Below, in pieces: positions 19,006 to 26,973 of a DNA stretch of 64,000 nt. Source of the DNA: an uncultured Oscillospiraceae bacterium. Its GTDB lineage: Bacteria; Bacillota; Clostridia; Oscillospirales; Oscillospiraceae. The stretch spans positions 8,681-72,680 of the forward strand of contig CAJUPW010000014.1 of assembly GCA_910588635.1 (NCBI GenBank). Direction: 5' to 3'. The position numbers and the translations under genes are program-made. Position 1 is the first letter of the stretch. Every line of letters begins with the position of its first letter. The notes under the pieces were generated by a model. It saw nothing but the letters and a program-made list of their open reading frames with translations. It was not told the DNA's origin and did not search any database.

Positions 19006-19071
19006 TTCTTTTTCACGATTTTTCCCTATTTCCCGATTGGAGCAGATTTCTGAAACAAAATTTGTCACATA

Positions 19072-20259
19072 TCACAGCCCGGCCGCGATATCCAGGATGC
19101 GCAGGGCGGCCGCCTCCTTAGACATGAGGGGCAGCTCCTCCTCGCCCGTCCGGGTAATGACGGTCATCACGTTGGTGTCGGTGCCGAAGCCCGCTCCCGC
19201 CACCTTTAAATTGTTGGCGCAGATCATGTCCAAATGCTTCTTCTCCAGCTTGGCCCGGCTGTTTTCCACCATGTTTTGGGTCTCCATGGAGAAGCCGCAC
19301 AGTACCTGACCCGGCCGGCGGCGCTCCCCCAGATACTTCAAAATGTCCTGGGTGCGCTTCAGGGGGATGGACAGGTCGGCGTCCGTCTTTTTCAGCTTGT
19401 CGTCGGCGTACCCCTCCGGGGTGTAGTCGGCCACGGCGGCGGCCTTGAAGATGAAGTCGGCCCAGTCCCGGCGGGCGGCCACCGCCTCAAACATGTCCTG
19501 AGCGGAGACCACGTCCACCACCTCCACGAAGGGGGGCGGGGCAATGGAACAGGGGCCGGAAATCAGGACCACCTCCGCCCCTCGGAGCATGGCCATTCTG
19601 GCGATGGCGCAGCCCATCTTCCCGGTGGAGTGGTTGGTGAGATACCGCACCGGGTCCAGGGCCTCCTGGGTGGGACCGGCGGTGACCAGCACACGCCTGC
19701 CGGCCAGATCGTGGGGGAGAGCGATGGCCCGGAGGATGTGCTGGAGCAGGTCCTCCGGCTCGGGCAGCTTGCCCGGACCCACCGCTCCGCAGGCCAGCCG
19801 GCCGGAGGCGGGGGCGATCACCTCCCAGCCGTACCGGCGGAGAGCGTCCAGATTGTCCTGAGTGACGGGGTTTTCAAACATTTTGGTGTTCATGGCCGGG
19901 GCGGCGAGCTTGGGACAGGCGCAGGCCAGCACCGTGGTGGTGAGCATGTCGTCGGCCAGACCGTGGGCCAGTTTGGCGCACATGTTGGCCGTAGCCGGGG
20001 CGATGATGACCAGGTCCGTCCGGTCAGCCAGGGCGATGTGCTCCACCTGGTGGCTGAAATTCCGGTCGAAGGTGTCCACCATACACCGGGTTCCCGTGAG
20101 CTGCTCAAAGGTGAGGGGGGCGATGAACTGAGTGGCGTGGGCGGTCATAATTACCTCCACACTGGCGTGCTGTTTGACCAGCGCCGAGGCCAGCGCCGCC
20201 GCCTTGTAGGCGGCAATCCCCCCAGTCACACCCAACAGAACGGTTTTTCCCTTCAGCAT
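19072..20259 (-). CDS. coaBC: bifunctional phosphopantothenoylcysteine decarboxylase / phosphopantothenate-cysteine ligase
   Basis: This 395-residue protein performs two steps of coenzyme A synthesis: CTP-dependent joining of phosphopantothenate to cysteine (CoaB, C-terminal) and FMN-dependent decarboxylation (CoaC, N-terminal). N-terminal GVTGGIAAYKAA, the PAMNTKMF block (about residues 117-124) and the ACGAVGPGK loop mark CoaC; VTAGPTQEALDPVRYLTN (about 195-212) and FKAAAVADYTP mark CoaB, with KLKKTD (about 288) of the ligase site. Length is normal. It has its own promoter at 20284-20312 and no operon partner. Confidence 0.95.
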   Translation of the reverse strand: MLKGKTVLLGVTGGIAAYKAAALASALVKQHASVEVIMTAHATQFIAPLTFEQLTGTRCMVDTFDRNFSHQVEHIALADRTDLVIIAPATANMCAKLAHGLADDMLTTTVLACACPKLAAPAMNTKMFENPVTQDNLDALRRYGWEVIAPASGRLACGAVGPGKLPEPEDLLQHILRAIALPHDLAGRRVLVTAGPTQEALDPVRYLTNHSTGKMGCAIARMAMLRGAEVVLISGPCSIAPPPFVEVVDVVSAQDMFEAVAARRDWADFIFKAAAVADYTPEGYADDKLKKTDADLSIPLKRTQDILKYLGERRRPGQVLCGFSMETQNMVENSRAKLEKKHLDMICANNLKVAGAGFGTDTNVMTVITRTGEEELPLMSKEAAALRILDIAAGL

Positions 20260-20283
20260 AGCGGTATCCTCCTTTTTTCTCCT

Positions 20284-20312
20284 ATTATACCTTGACTGCC
20301 TCCCGCTGTAAA
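20284..20312 (-). promoter_or_regulatory. sigma-A promoter of coaBC
   Basis: On the minus strand: TTTACA, 17-base spacer, TATAAT, 25 bases before the coaBC start. Confidence 0.8.
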
Positions 20313-20323
20313 GCGCGGGCGCG

Positions 20324-20356
20324 AAAAAACCGCGGCGCCTCCAGGGGGCGCCGCGG
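20324..20356 (-). terminator. terminator of rubrerythrin
   Basis: Stem CCGCGGCGCC with GGCGCCGCGG, followed on the minus strand by six T residues. Confidence 0.9.
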
Positions 20357-20369
20357 CTGCTTGATATGC

Positions 20370-20906
20370 TTAATAGTTCTCGGCCTTGAGCTGGAAATAG
20401 GACTGGGGATGGGCGCAGACGGGGCAGACATCAGGGGCCTTGGGGCCTACATGGATGTGGCCGCAGTTGGAGCACTGCCAGATCATGTCACCGTCCCTGG
20501 AAAAGACCAGGCCGCCCTCTACGTTGGACAGAAGCTTGCGGTAGCGCTCCTCGTGCTCCTTTTCGATCTTGCCCACCTCCTCAAAGAGGTAGGCGATGTC
20601 GGCAAAACCCTCCTCCCGGGCCTCCTGAGCCATTTTGGCGTACATGTCAGTCCACTCGTAGTTCTCGCCCTGGGCGGCGGCCTCCAGGTTCTCGGCGGTG
20701 GTGCCGACGCCCCCCAGCAGCTTGAACCAGATCTCGGCGTGCTCCTTCTCGTTGGCGGCGGTCTCCTCGAAAATCTTGGATATCTGGACATAGCCGTCCT
20801 TCTTGGCCTTGGAGGCGAAGTAGGTGTATTTGTTCCGGGCCTGGCTCTCACCGGCAAAGGCGGTCCACAGGTTTTGCTCGGTCTTGCTCCCTTTCAGTTC
20901 AGGCAT
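20370..20906 (-). CDS. rbr: rubrerythrin
   Basis: The 178-residue cytoplasmic protein reduces hydrogen peroxide in anaerobes. It has the ferritin-like diiron domain with [18 protein letters not shown] (about residues 10-27), [12 protein letters not shown] (about 47-58) and [13 protein letters not shown] (about 110-122), which supply the Glu/His ligands, and a C-terminal rubredoxin-like iron site CSNCGH...CPVCAHP (about 144-167). Length is that of a classic rubrerythrin. The promoter is a perfect consensus (20958-20986), with a palindrome in the leader that may bind a repressor such as PerR. Single-gene unit with its own terminator. Confidence 0.95.
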   Translation of the reverse strand: MPELKGSKTEQNLWTAFAGESQARNKYTYFASKAKKDGYVQISKIFEETAANEKEHAEIWFKLLGGVGTTAENLEAAAQGENYEWTDMYAKMAQEAREEGFADIAYLFEEVGKIEKEHEERYRKLLSNVEGGLVFSRDGDMIWQCSNCGHIHVGPKAPDVCPVCAHPQSYFQLKAENY

Positions 20907-20923
20907 GGTATAGTCCCCACTTT

Positions 20924-20948
20924 CTTAATAGTAATTATTTGCATTAAG
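20924..20948. promoter_or_regulatory. imperfect palindrome in the rubrerythrin leader (possible operator)
   Basis: CTTAAT-N3-AATTATT-N3-ATTAAG, placed just downstream of the expected transcript start. AT-rich spacing resembles Fur/PerR-type boxes but it does not match the PerR consensus well. Confidence 0.4.
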
Positions 20949-20957
20949 GATGAGGAC

Positions 20958-20986
20958 ATTATATCAGCAGAACTGCGGTTTGTCAA
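20958..20986 (-). promoter_or_regulatory. consensus sigma-A promoter of rubrerythrin
   Basis: On the minus strand: TTGACA, 17-base spacer, TATAAT, a perfect consensus. Confidence 0.9.
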
Positions 20987-21016
20987 TGGGGAAGAAAGAA
21001 ATATTTTCAAACAAGG

Positions 21017-21457
21017 CTAGTCCTCGCCCCGGAAGCGGCGCAGCCCCTGATTGAGGACGGCGGTATCCCGTTTCGCGTTCAGCCAGAGGGCGTACCACAT
21101 GGCCGCCAGGCCATACTCCAGAAAGAGGGCCAGCAGCAGCCCGCCCCACAGAGGGATGCCGGGAAACCAGTTCAGCCCCCAGGCGCAGCCGATGAAAATC
21201 ACATTGGCCAGCAAGGCCCAGAGGGCCACACGCTTTTTCCCGACCGCCAGGGTTTTTCCGTGGGGGAAGAGGGCGGTCTCTGCGCAGGCAAAGGCGAAGC
21301 AGGACAGCAGCATTTCCAAAAGAATGATGGTATCTACCGTCCGGCTTCCCAACAGGGCGTTGACCAGCCCCTTGGAAAAGACGGCGGCGGAAAAGTACAG
21401 GCCCATACGGTATTTGGTGTTGACTCCCCAGAGATAAAATCGGTTGAATTGTTCCAT
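21017..21457 (-). CDS. four-helix membrane protein paired with LytTR regulator (DUF3021-like)
   Basis: The 146-residue protein has four predicted membrane helices (about residues 17-35, 42-60, 72-92 and 98-120) and a basic tail. I do not recognise a strong signature, but a small four-helix protein directly behind a stand-alone LytTR regulator is the typical setting of DUF3021 proteins, which control or sense together with the regulator. The start at 21457 has GAAAGGAG upstream. It follows the LytTR gene by 13 bases, so they form an operon. Confidence 0.65.
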   Translation of the reverse strand: MEQFNRFYLWGVNTKYRMGLYFSAAVFSKGLVNALLGSRTVDTIILLEMLLSCFAFACAETALFPHGKTLAVGKKRVALWALLANVIFIGCAWGLNWFPGIPLWGGLLLALFLEYGLAAMWYALWLNAKRDTAVLNQGLRRFRGED

Positions 21458-21470
21458 ATTCGCTCCTTTC

Positions 21471-21908
21471 TCACAGTCCCAGCCGCTCCCGCAGAAGCGG
21501 GGCATAGCGGCGGGATACAATCAGCTTCTCCCCGGTCTCCAGGGTGGCCTCGATTCGTCCGCCCCCCTGACTGACCAGACTGCGGATGCGGTGGAGGTTG
21601 ACCACCGACGACTTTCCGGCCCGGAAGAAACCCAGGGAGCCGTAGCGGCTCTCCAGCTCTCCCAGACCCAGGGCGGTCTGGTAGACGGTCTGGCCGGTGT
21701 AGACAAATACCCGGTCGTCCACGGTCTCGCAGTAGACCACCTCGCCGGGAGAGAGGAGGGTGGTCTGCCGGCTGTCGTCCCAGACGCACAGCCGCCGGAG
21801 ACCGGAGCACAGCAGGGACAGCACCCCCAGCATTTCCTCGTCCAGGTCCGGGCAGCGCAGGATGACCTCATTCTCCGCCGCTTCGGCGTGTTCCACTGTG
21901 ATCTTCAT
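21471..21908 (-). CDS. LytTR family DNA-binding regulator
   Basis: The 145-residue protein lacks a receiver domain. The C-terminal half is a LytTR DNA-binding domain: EVVYCETVDDRVFVYTG (about residues 55-71), LGELESRYGSLGFFRAGKSSVVNLHRI (about 82-108) with the typical FxRxHKS-like FFRAGKSSVVN, and a final strand IVSRRYAPLL. Such free LytTR proteins often act with a small membrane partner, here the next gene. It starts at 21908 with AGGAGGT and is divergent from the flagellin-like giant gene, which it could regulate (inference). Confidence 0.88.
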   Translation of the reverse strand: MKITVEHAEAAENEVILRCPDLDEEMLGVLSLLCSGLRRLCVWDDSRQTTLLSPGEVVYCETVDDRVFVYTGQTVYQTALGLGELESRYGSLGFFRAGKSSVVNLHRIRSLVSQGGGRIEATLETGEKLIVSRRYAPLLRERLGL

Positions 21909-22209
21909 AGGCGTGTACCTCCTATCCATAGACAGCGTATCAGAAGCGGCGGGAAATAGCAAGGGCCGTACCCCCAGGGTGCGCTTTTAAGGAGGTGAGA
22001 TGCAGCCGAGGCCTCCCCGGAGGGGAGCCTCAGCCGTATGCGAGAACTCTGATGAACCATAACATACCAAAGCCCCACAAATAGCCGATCCGGCATTCGG
22101 CCGGTAAGACCCGTCTTTTGATGCCGGCGGATATTTATTTTTCCCTCCGATCTGTCGATAACTATAATAAATAGGACGGCGAGTCCGGAAGATGACGGGA
22201 GGATTTCAA
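21909..22209. other. 300-base intergenic region with stem-loops, no gene recognised
   Basis: Between the divergent LytTR and flagellin-like genes. It contains GAGGCCTCCCC/GGGGAGCCTC (about 22001-22030) and a second arm pair around GCCGGCATTCGGCCGG / GATGCCGGC (22087-22129). A TATAAT box at 22163-22168 could serve the right-hand gene, but no good -35 is visible. It does not match any riboswitch class I know. Confidence 0.4.
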
Positions 22210-24951
22210 ATGGGTGAGCTGACAATCCGTACAGACAGGAGGTTTCCCGCTGTCCGCGGCCAGGGGACGGCCAAAGGGGAGAAAACAGGCGGCGGCGCTG
22301 CGGCTTCGGGAACGGCAAAGGCCGCCTTTACAGCGCCGGAAATGCTGGAACAGCTGACCCGGACAGACAGCCGGGCGTTCCGTCAGGCCCGGGAGGCCCT
22401 CCGCGGACTCCAGAACGGGGAGGGGGCGCTGGCCGAGCTGGAGGACAGCCTGAATCGCCTGGGGGAGCTGGCCCGCCGGGCCGCCGGGGGCGGGACGGCC
22501 GACCGGGAGGCCCTTCAGAGTGAGCTGGAGCGGCTCCAGAAGGAGGTAGAGCGTATCCTGGACACCGGGATATCCCTCCTCCCGGAGAGCGGCGAGGCGG
22601 GAGCCGGAGACCGGCTGGCCGCCCTCTACCTGGGCGCGGTCATCGCTGGTGGCGGCGAGCTGCCCGCGCAGATCAGCCCGGAACAGGCCCTGGAGGGGCT
22701 GAAGCTGCTGCTGGCCAAGGTGGCGGAGGGCATGGACCCAGACCAGGCGGTGGCTCTTTTGACCGAGGGACGGTTTACAAGCCTGGCGGAGTTCCAGACC
22801 TGGTTTGCCGGCGGAGAGATTCCGGGGAACCTTCTGGACAGCCTGATTGTTCCCGGCGGGCTGTCCCTCGCGCTGCCTGATCTGTCCGCCTTGCTGCCCT
22901 TGCTGGAGCTGGGCGGGAACGACCAGGAACTGATGACCCAGGTGCTCACCGCCTTGAAGAGCCTTTCGACCGGCCCGGAGGCGGCGCGGGCGGGCGGTGG
23001 AGAGGGGAGCGTCCCGGGCTCCGTCCCTGTCATGCGCGCGGGAGAATTTCAGGCGGCCGGGCGGGACCTGTCCGGCGTGTCCTTCCGGGCGGAGGACGGC
23101 CGGCTGACGGTGGGGGGCGGGTCGGACGTGACCCTCCGGGGGACGGAGCGCCAGGGGGGCGCGGTGGTGCTGGCCGGCTCGGGGACAGTGACCCTCCGGG
23201 ACGTGCGGGCCGCCTCGCTGACGGCCTCCGCTCCGGAGACCCGAATTTTCACCGCCGGCGAGACGGTGCTGGGAGAACTGCGGCTGGAGGCGGGGACCGT
23301 CCTCACGGTGGACGGGACCGGCCCGCTGCGGGTGAGCGCCTTCCAGGCCGAAGAGGGCGCCCTTCTTCGGCTGGCGGAGGGGGCGGCGGTCATACCGGGA
23401 AAACCGGGAGAGGAGCCGGCCGTGCTGACCGCGCCCGTGGTGCTGGAGGGGCCGGCCCTGCTGGCCGCCGTCCCACGGGCCGGTGTGCAAAGCGCCGGGG
23501 GAAAGGCGCTGGACCCCTTTGACGTCCTGTGGGAGAAGCTGCTCCCGGGCTGGACCGGCGTCACCTCGGCGGCGGTGGACGGCAGACAGGTCCGGACGGC
23601 CCTCTTGCGGGGGGACCCGGTACGGCTGTGGCTGACGAAGGGGGAACACGGATACGACATCCACGACCTGGTGCTCCAGGGGCGGGATGAGGCCGGCCGT
23701 CTCCAGACCCGGTATGCCTACCTGATCTGGAACCAGGAGAAAAAGGCGTTTGAAGAGATAACCGTGTGCGACAATCCCTTTTCCGTCACCGGCGGCGAGC
23801 CGGGGCTGGACTGGGTATACGAGGAGGGGACCAGGACTCTGCGTATCCTGTCAGATCGGGTGACTGCCGTCTCCGGCGGCGGCCGCGAGGGGGAGCCCTC
23901 CGGGCGGATTACCCTGGCCGACGGCATCGGAACGGTGAGGCTGACCCTGGAGGGGGTGGTCTGCCGGACGGCGGCGGGCAGCGCCCTCCGCTTGGGCCGG
24001 GACAACGACGTGACGCTGCTCCTTCCGGACGGGACGGACAGCCGGTTTGAGAGCGGGCCGGGCTGCGCCGGCGTCTCTCTGGGGGAGGGCGCCAGCCTGC
24101 GGCTGGACCGGGCCGCCCTGGGGGAAAGCGGAAGGGGCAGCGAGGGAGCCCTCACCGCCGTCGGCGGCGAGGGCGGCGCGGGCATCGGCCGGGATGGCGG
24201 CAAAGGCCGGGACCGGACCAGCAGCATCCTCGTCCTGGGAGGACTGATTACGGCCTTTGGAGGATCCTCCGCCGCAGGCATCGGGGCCGGGCGGCACAGC
24301 GCCGTGGGGGCCATCACCATTGCCGGAGGTACGGTGGTGTCTGCCGGCGGGACCGGCGGGGGCGCGGGCATCGGCGGGGCGCTGAACGCGCCGGCCGGGG
24401 ATATCCAGATCAGGGGCGGCAGAGTCACAGCCAGGGCCGCCGGCCACGCCGCCGACATCGGGTCGGGGGTTCAGGGGGCTTGCGGCGATATCCTGATTAC
24501 CGGCACGGCCAGGATTGTAAAAGCCGGCGGCATCGGGGCTTGCCCCCTGGGCGGCTGCGGAAGGGTGACGGTGTCCGGCGGCGCGGATATCGGCGAAGCC
24601 AGAATCGTCACCCAGGCGGATGTCTCCCCGGAAGAGGAGACGCCGCCCCGGCTCCGGCTGACCCTGGAGGGCCTGGGGCTGGACCGGCTGCGGGTGCGGA
24701 CCCTGGAGGAGGCCCAGAGGGCGGTGCCCGGCGTGGATAAGGCCTTGCGGCGGCTGGCCGCTTTGCGCCGGGTATACGGCGAGGTGTACGCCCGGGCGGA
24801 GCGGAGCGGCAGCCTCGAAATCTGGCCAACCGCCGGGGAGCCGGTGCGGGACACCGGAGCGGCGGGGGAGCTGCTGGACGGCCTGAAGAGGTCCGCCCCC
24901 CAGGCCGTGAAGGCCCACGGCCGGCCGGGTGAGGCGGGACAGCTTCTTTAA
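22210..24951 (+). CDS. giant flagellin-like protein with large Gly-rich beta-helix centre
   Basis: The 913-residue product has no signal peptide or anchor. Residues 61-116 (REALRGLQNGEGALAELEDS, LNRLGELARRAAGGG, ELERLQKEVERI) follow the flagellin N-terminal D1 helix pattern (NAEGAL...LQRMRELAVQA...EIDQL..EIDRI). Residues 829-868 (RTLEEAQRAVPGVDKALRR and on) follow the C-terminal D1 helix, and the tail ...AVKAHGRPGEAGQLL copies the A-x2-A-x4-P-x5-LL ending of flagellins. Between them lie about 700 residues, including four repeats near 650-790 of the type AGIG...ITIxGGxVxAxGG, a beta-helix-like pattern. The N-terminal D0 part is degenerate. Start ATG 22210 follows GGGAGG. Could be a filament or surface protein exported by a type III-like route; no flagellar genes are nearby. 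Confidence 0.6.
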   Translation: MGELTIRTDRRFPAVRGQGTAKGEKTGGGAAASGTAKAAFTAPEMLEQLTRTDSRAFRQAREALRGLQNGEGALAELEDSLNRLGELARRAAGGGTADREALQSELERLQKEVERILDTGISLLPESGEAGAGDRLAALYLGAVIAGGGELPAQISPEQALEGLKLLLAKVAEGMDPDQAVALLTEGRFTSLAEFQTWFAGGEIPGNLLDSLIVPGGLSLALPDLSALLPLLELGGNDQELMTQVLTALKSLSTGPEAARAGGGEGSVPGSVPVMRAGEFQAAGRDLSGVSFRAEDGRLTVGGGSDVTLRGTERQGGAVVLAGSGTVTLRDVRAASLTASAPETRIFTAGETVLGELRLEAGTVLTVDGTGPLRVSAFQAEEGALLRLAEGAAVIPGKPGEEPAVLTAPVVLEGPALLAAVPRAGVQSAGGKALDPFDVLWEKLLPGWTGVTSAAVDGRQVRTALLRGDPVRLWLTKGEHGYDIHDLVLQGRDEAGRLQTRYAYLIWNQEKKAFEEITVCDNPFSVTGGEPGLDWVYEEGTRTLRILSDRVTAVSGGGREGEPSGRITLADGIGTVRLTLEGVVCRTAAGSALRLGRDNDVTLLLPDGTDSRFESGPGCAGVSLGEGASLRLDRAALGESGRGSEGALTAVGGEGGAGIGRDGGKGRDRTSSILVLGGLITAFGGSSAAGIGAGRHSAVGAITIAGGTVVSAGGTGGGAGIGGALNAPAGDIQIRGGRVTARAAGHAADIGSGVQGACGDILITGTARIVKAGGIGACPLGGCGRVTVSGGADIGEARIVTQADVSPEEETPPRLRLTLEGLGLDRLRVRTLEEAQRAVPGVDKALRRLAALRRVYGEVYARAERSGSLEIWPTAGEPVRDTGAAGELLDGLKRSAPQAVKAHGRPGEAGQLL

Positions 24952-24953
24952 CG

Positions 24954-24992
24954 AAAAAACAGCCGTCTGGAAGCTCCAGGCGGCTGTTTTTT
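24954..24992. terminator. bidirectional terminator between flagellin-like gene and thiN
   Basis: Stem around CAGCCGTCTGGA / TCCAGGCGGCTG with A6 and T6 flanks, so it can stop both convergent transcripts. Confidence 0.9.
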
Positions 24993-25666
24993 CATGTATG
25001 AGACCACAGCTTGGGCAGCTTGGCGTAAAAATCCCCTCTGTCCTCCCAGACCAGGATCAGGCTGCCCCGCTCCACCCGGACACGGGCCTCCTGACCCAGG
25101 AACTGGTTGCTCACCCCCAGGGGGAAGTCGCCGGCAAGGGTATGGTTTTCCAGCGGATACTTCAATCCGGAGAGGTCCACCCCCTCCGCCGTGCCGCTGT
25201 TGCAGAACACCGACAGATAGCCCGCCATAGAGGCGGGGAAGGTCACCGCCATATTGTCCCGGATGCAGGTGGCGGCGGTCTTTTCCCCAGCCAGAAAGCC
25301 CTGAGCCCCGTGACGGGCCAGCCAGTCCAGAAGCTGGAGATTGCCCAGGGTGTGCTCCAGCCGGCCGCCCACGCCTCCCAGCAGGACAAAGCGGCGGTAG
25401 CCCAGCTCCAGGCCCTTGCGGATGGCGTAGACCATGTCGGTGTCGTCCTTTTCGGCGGGGAGCTGAATGACATTGGGGTGATTGGGCTTATGGCCCAGAG
25501 AGTCGAAGTCCCCCACCGCCAGGTCCGGGTTGACGCCGTAGGCCATCAGGGAGTCGAAGCCCCGGTCGGCGGCGATGACGTAGTCCCCGGGGACGGGGTA
25601 GGGGCGAAGGCCGGGAGTCAGGGACATGGCCCCCACGATGTAACAGATATTGAAAGCGGGGTTCAA
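24992..25666 (-). CDS. thiN: thiamine diphosphokinase
   Basis: The 224-residue enzyme transfers pyrophosphate from ATP to thiamine, giving thiamine diphosphate. Family marks are CYIVGAMS at the start, DYVIAADRGFDSL (about residues 27-39), VGDFDSLG (about 50-57), EKDDTDMVYAIRKGLE (about 71-86) and GGVGGRLEHTLGN (about 95-107). The start is TTG at 25666 because GGAGGTGA lies eight bases upstream and the protein then begins like the family. Longer frames run through the promoter at 25704-25732. Divergent from the cysteine desulfurase gene. Confidence 0.92.
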   Translation of the reverse strand: MNPAFNICYIVGAMSLTPGLRPYPVPGDYVIAADRGFDSLMAYGVNPDLAVGDFDSLGHKPNHPNVIQLPAEKDDTDMVYAIRKGLELGYRRFVLLGGVGGRLEHTLGNLQLLDWLARHGAQGFLAGEKTAATCIRDNMAVTFPASMAGYLSVFCNSGTAEGVDLSGLKYPLENHTLAGDFPLGVSNQFLGQEARVRVERGSLILVWEDRGDFYAKLPKLWSHT

Positions 25667-25703
25667 AACGATCACCTCCGTCAGCGCAGAAATTACTGCT
25701 TCC

Positions 25704-25732
25704 ATTATATACGGGAAGCTCCCTTTTGACAA
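25704..25732 (-). promoter_or_regulatory. sigma-A promoter of thiN
   Basis: On the minus strand: TTGTCA, 17-base spacer, TATAAT. Confidence 0.85.
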
Positions 25733-25746
25733 GTGGGAAGTGGGTA

Positions 25747-25775
25747 TTGACTTCGCCCTGAAAACAGAATAGAAT
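25747..25775 (+). promoter_or_regulatory. sigma-A promoter of the cysteine desulfurase operon
   Basis: TTGACT (25747-25752), 17-base spacer, TAGAAT (25770-25775), back to back with the thiN promoter and 40 bases before the start codon. Confidence 0.8.
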
Positions 25776-25814
25776 AGCCGGTACTGACTACCTACGTTTG
25801 AGGAGGTGCGTCCC

Positions 25815-26954
25815 ATGTTTCATTATTTAGACAACGCGGCCACCACGCCGGTGCGGCCCGAAGCCGCCCAGGCGGCCCTGGAGGCCATGACCGGCGGCTG
25901 GGGCAACCCCTCCTCCCAGTACGCCCTGGGGAAGCAGGCGGCGGAGCGGATGAAGAGCTGGCGCGCCGATTTGGCCGGGGCTCTGGGCTGTGAGGCCGGA
26001 GAGGTCTTTTTCACCTCCTGCGGCTCCGAGAGCGACAACTGGGCCGTTTTGGGGGCCTTGAACTTAAACCGCCGGGCGGGAAAGCACATCCTAACCACCG
26101 CCATCGAGCACGCCGCCGTGCTGGAGCCCATCAAGGCTTTGGAGCGGCAAGGGTATGAGGTCACTTATCTTCAGCCTGACCGCCGGGGGGAGATCGACCC
26201 CGCTCGGGCGGCGGCCGCCCTCCGTCCGGACACGGCTCTGGTGTCCATGATGCTGGTGAACAACGAGCTGGGGACCGTCCTGCCCGTGAAGGAGCTGTTC
26301 CGGGCCGTCAGAACGGCGGGCTGTCCCGCTCTGCTCCACTGCGACGCGGTCCAGGGCTTTTTAAAGGTGCCTTTCACCCCTGGAGAGCTGGGGGCGGACC
26401 TGCTTTCAGTGAGCGGGCACAAGATTCACGCCCCCAAGGGGGTGGGGGCCCTGTATGTACGCAAGGGCCTGAAGCTGCCGCCCCTGATTCGGGGCGGGGG
26501 CCAGGAGGGGGGCTACCGCTCCGGCACCGAGGCCACCGGACAGATTGCCGCCTTTGCCGCCGCCGCGAGGCTGGGCGCCGCCTCCTTCCGGGAGGACGCC
26601 GCCCATATGGCGGAGCTGAAAGCCTATGCCATCGACCGGCTGGCCCAAGAGCTGCCGGAGGCGGAGGTCCTCGCCCGGAGCGGCGCGCCCCACATCCTGC
26701 CCGTTTCCCTGCCCGGCTACAAGAGCGAGGTGGCAGTCCGATTTCTCAGCGACCGGGGGGTATATCTGTCCTCTGGCTCCGCCTGCCACCGGGGGAGGCC
26801 CAGCCACGTCTTTGCCGCGCTCAAGCTGCCCAAGCTGGTGCTGGACGGCGCTTTGCGGGTCAGCTTCTCCTATGATACGTCCAAGGAGGACGTAGACGCC
26901 CTCATAGACGGCCTGAAGGCCGCCAGGGAGGAGCTGTTTACAACGTTATCTTAA
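25815..26954 (+). CDS. cysteine desulfurase (NifS/IscS-like)
   Basis: The 379-residue PLP enzyme takes sulfur from cysteine for iron-sulfur clusters, thiamine or tRNA modification. It starts YLDNAATTPVRPEA, has HAAVLEP (about residues 98-104), the PLP lysine in SVSGHKIHAPKG (about 199-210) and the catalytic Cys in SSGSACHRG (about 320-328). Length is normal. ATG 25815 has GAGGAGG. No iscU or thiI gene is adjacent; it lies opposite thiN, and the next gene is a MATE transporter 19 bases on, so the sulfur acceptor is unclear. Confidence 0.92.
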   Translation: MFHYLDNAATTPVRPEAAQAALEAMTGGWGNPSSQYALGKQAAERMKSWRADLAGALGCEAGEVFFTSCGSESDNWAVLGALNLNRRAGKHILTTAIEHAAVLEPIKALERQGYEVTYLQPDRRGEIDPARAAAALRPDTALVSMMLVNNELGTVLPVKELFRAVRTAGCPALLHCDAVQGFLKVPFTPGELGADLLSVSGHKIHAPKGVGALYVRKGLKLPPLIRGGGQEGGYRSGTEATGQIAAFAAAARLGAASFREDAAHMAELKAYAIDRLAQELPEAEVLARSGAPHILPVSLPGYKSEVAVRFLSDRGVYLSSGSACHRGRPSHVFAALKLPKLVLDGALRVSFSYDTSKEDVDALIDGLKAAREELFTTLS

Positions 26955-26973
26955 AAAGAAGGAGCATTTTCTC

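Noticed and set aside
21965..22190. Known riboswitch
   Set aside because: Stems are present but no conserved core of c-di-GMP, FMN, lysine, cobalamin, THF, Mn or guanidine classes could be matched.
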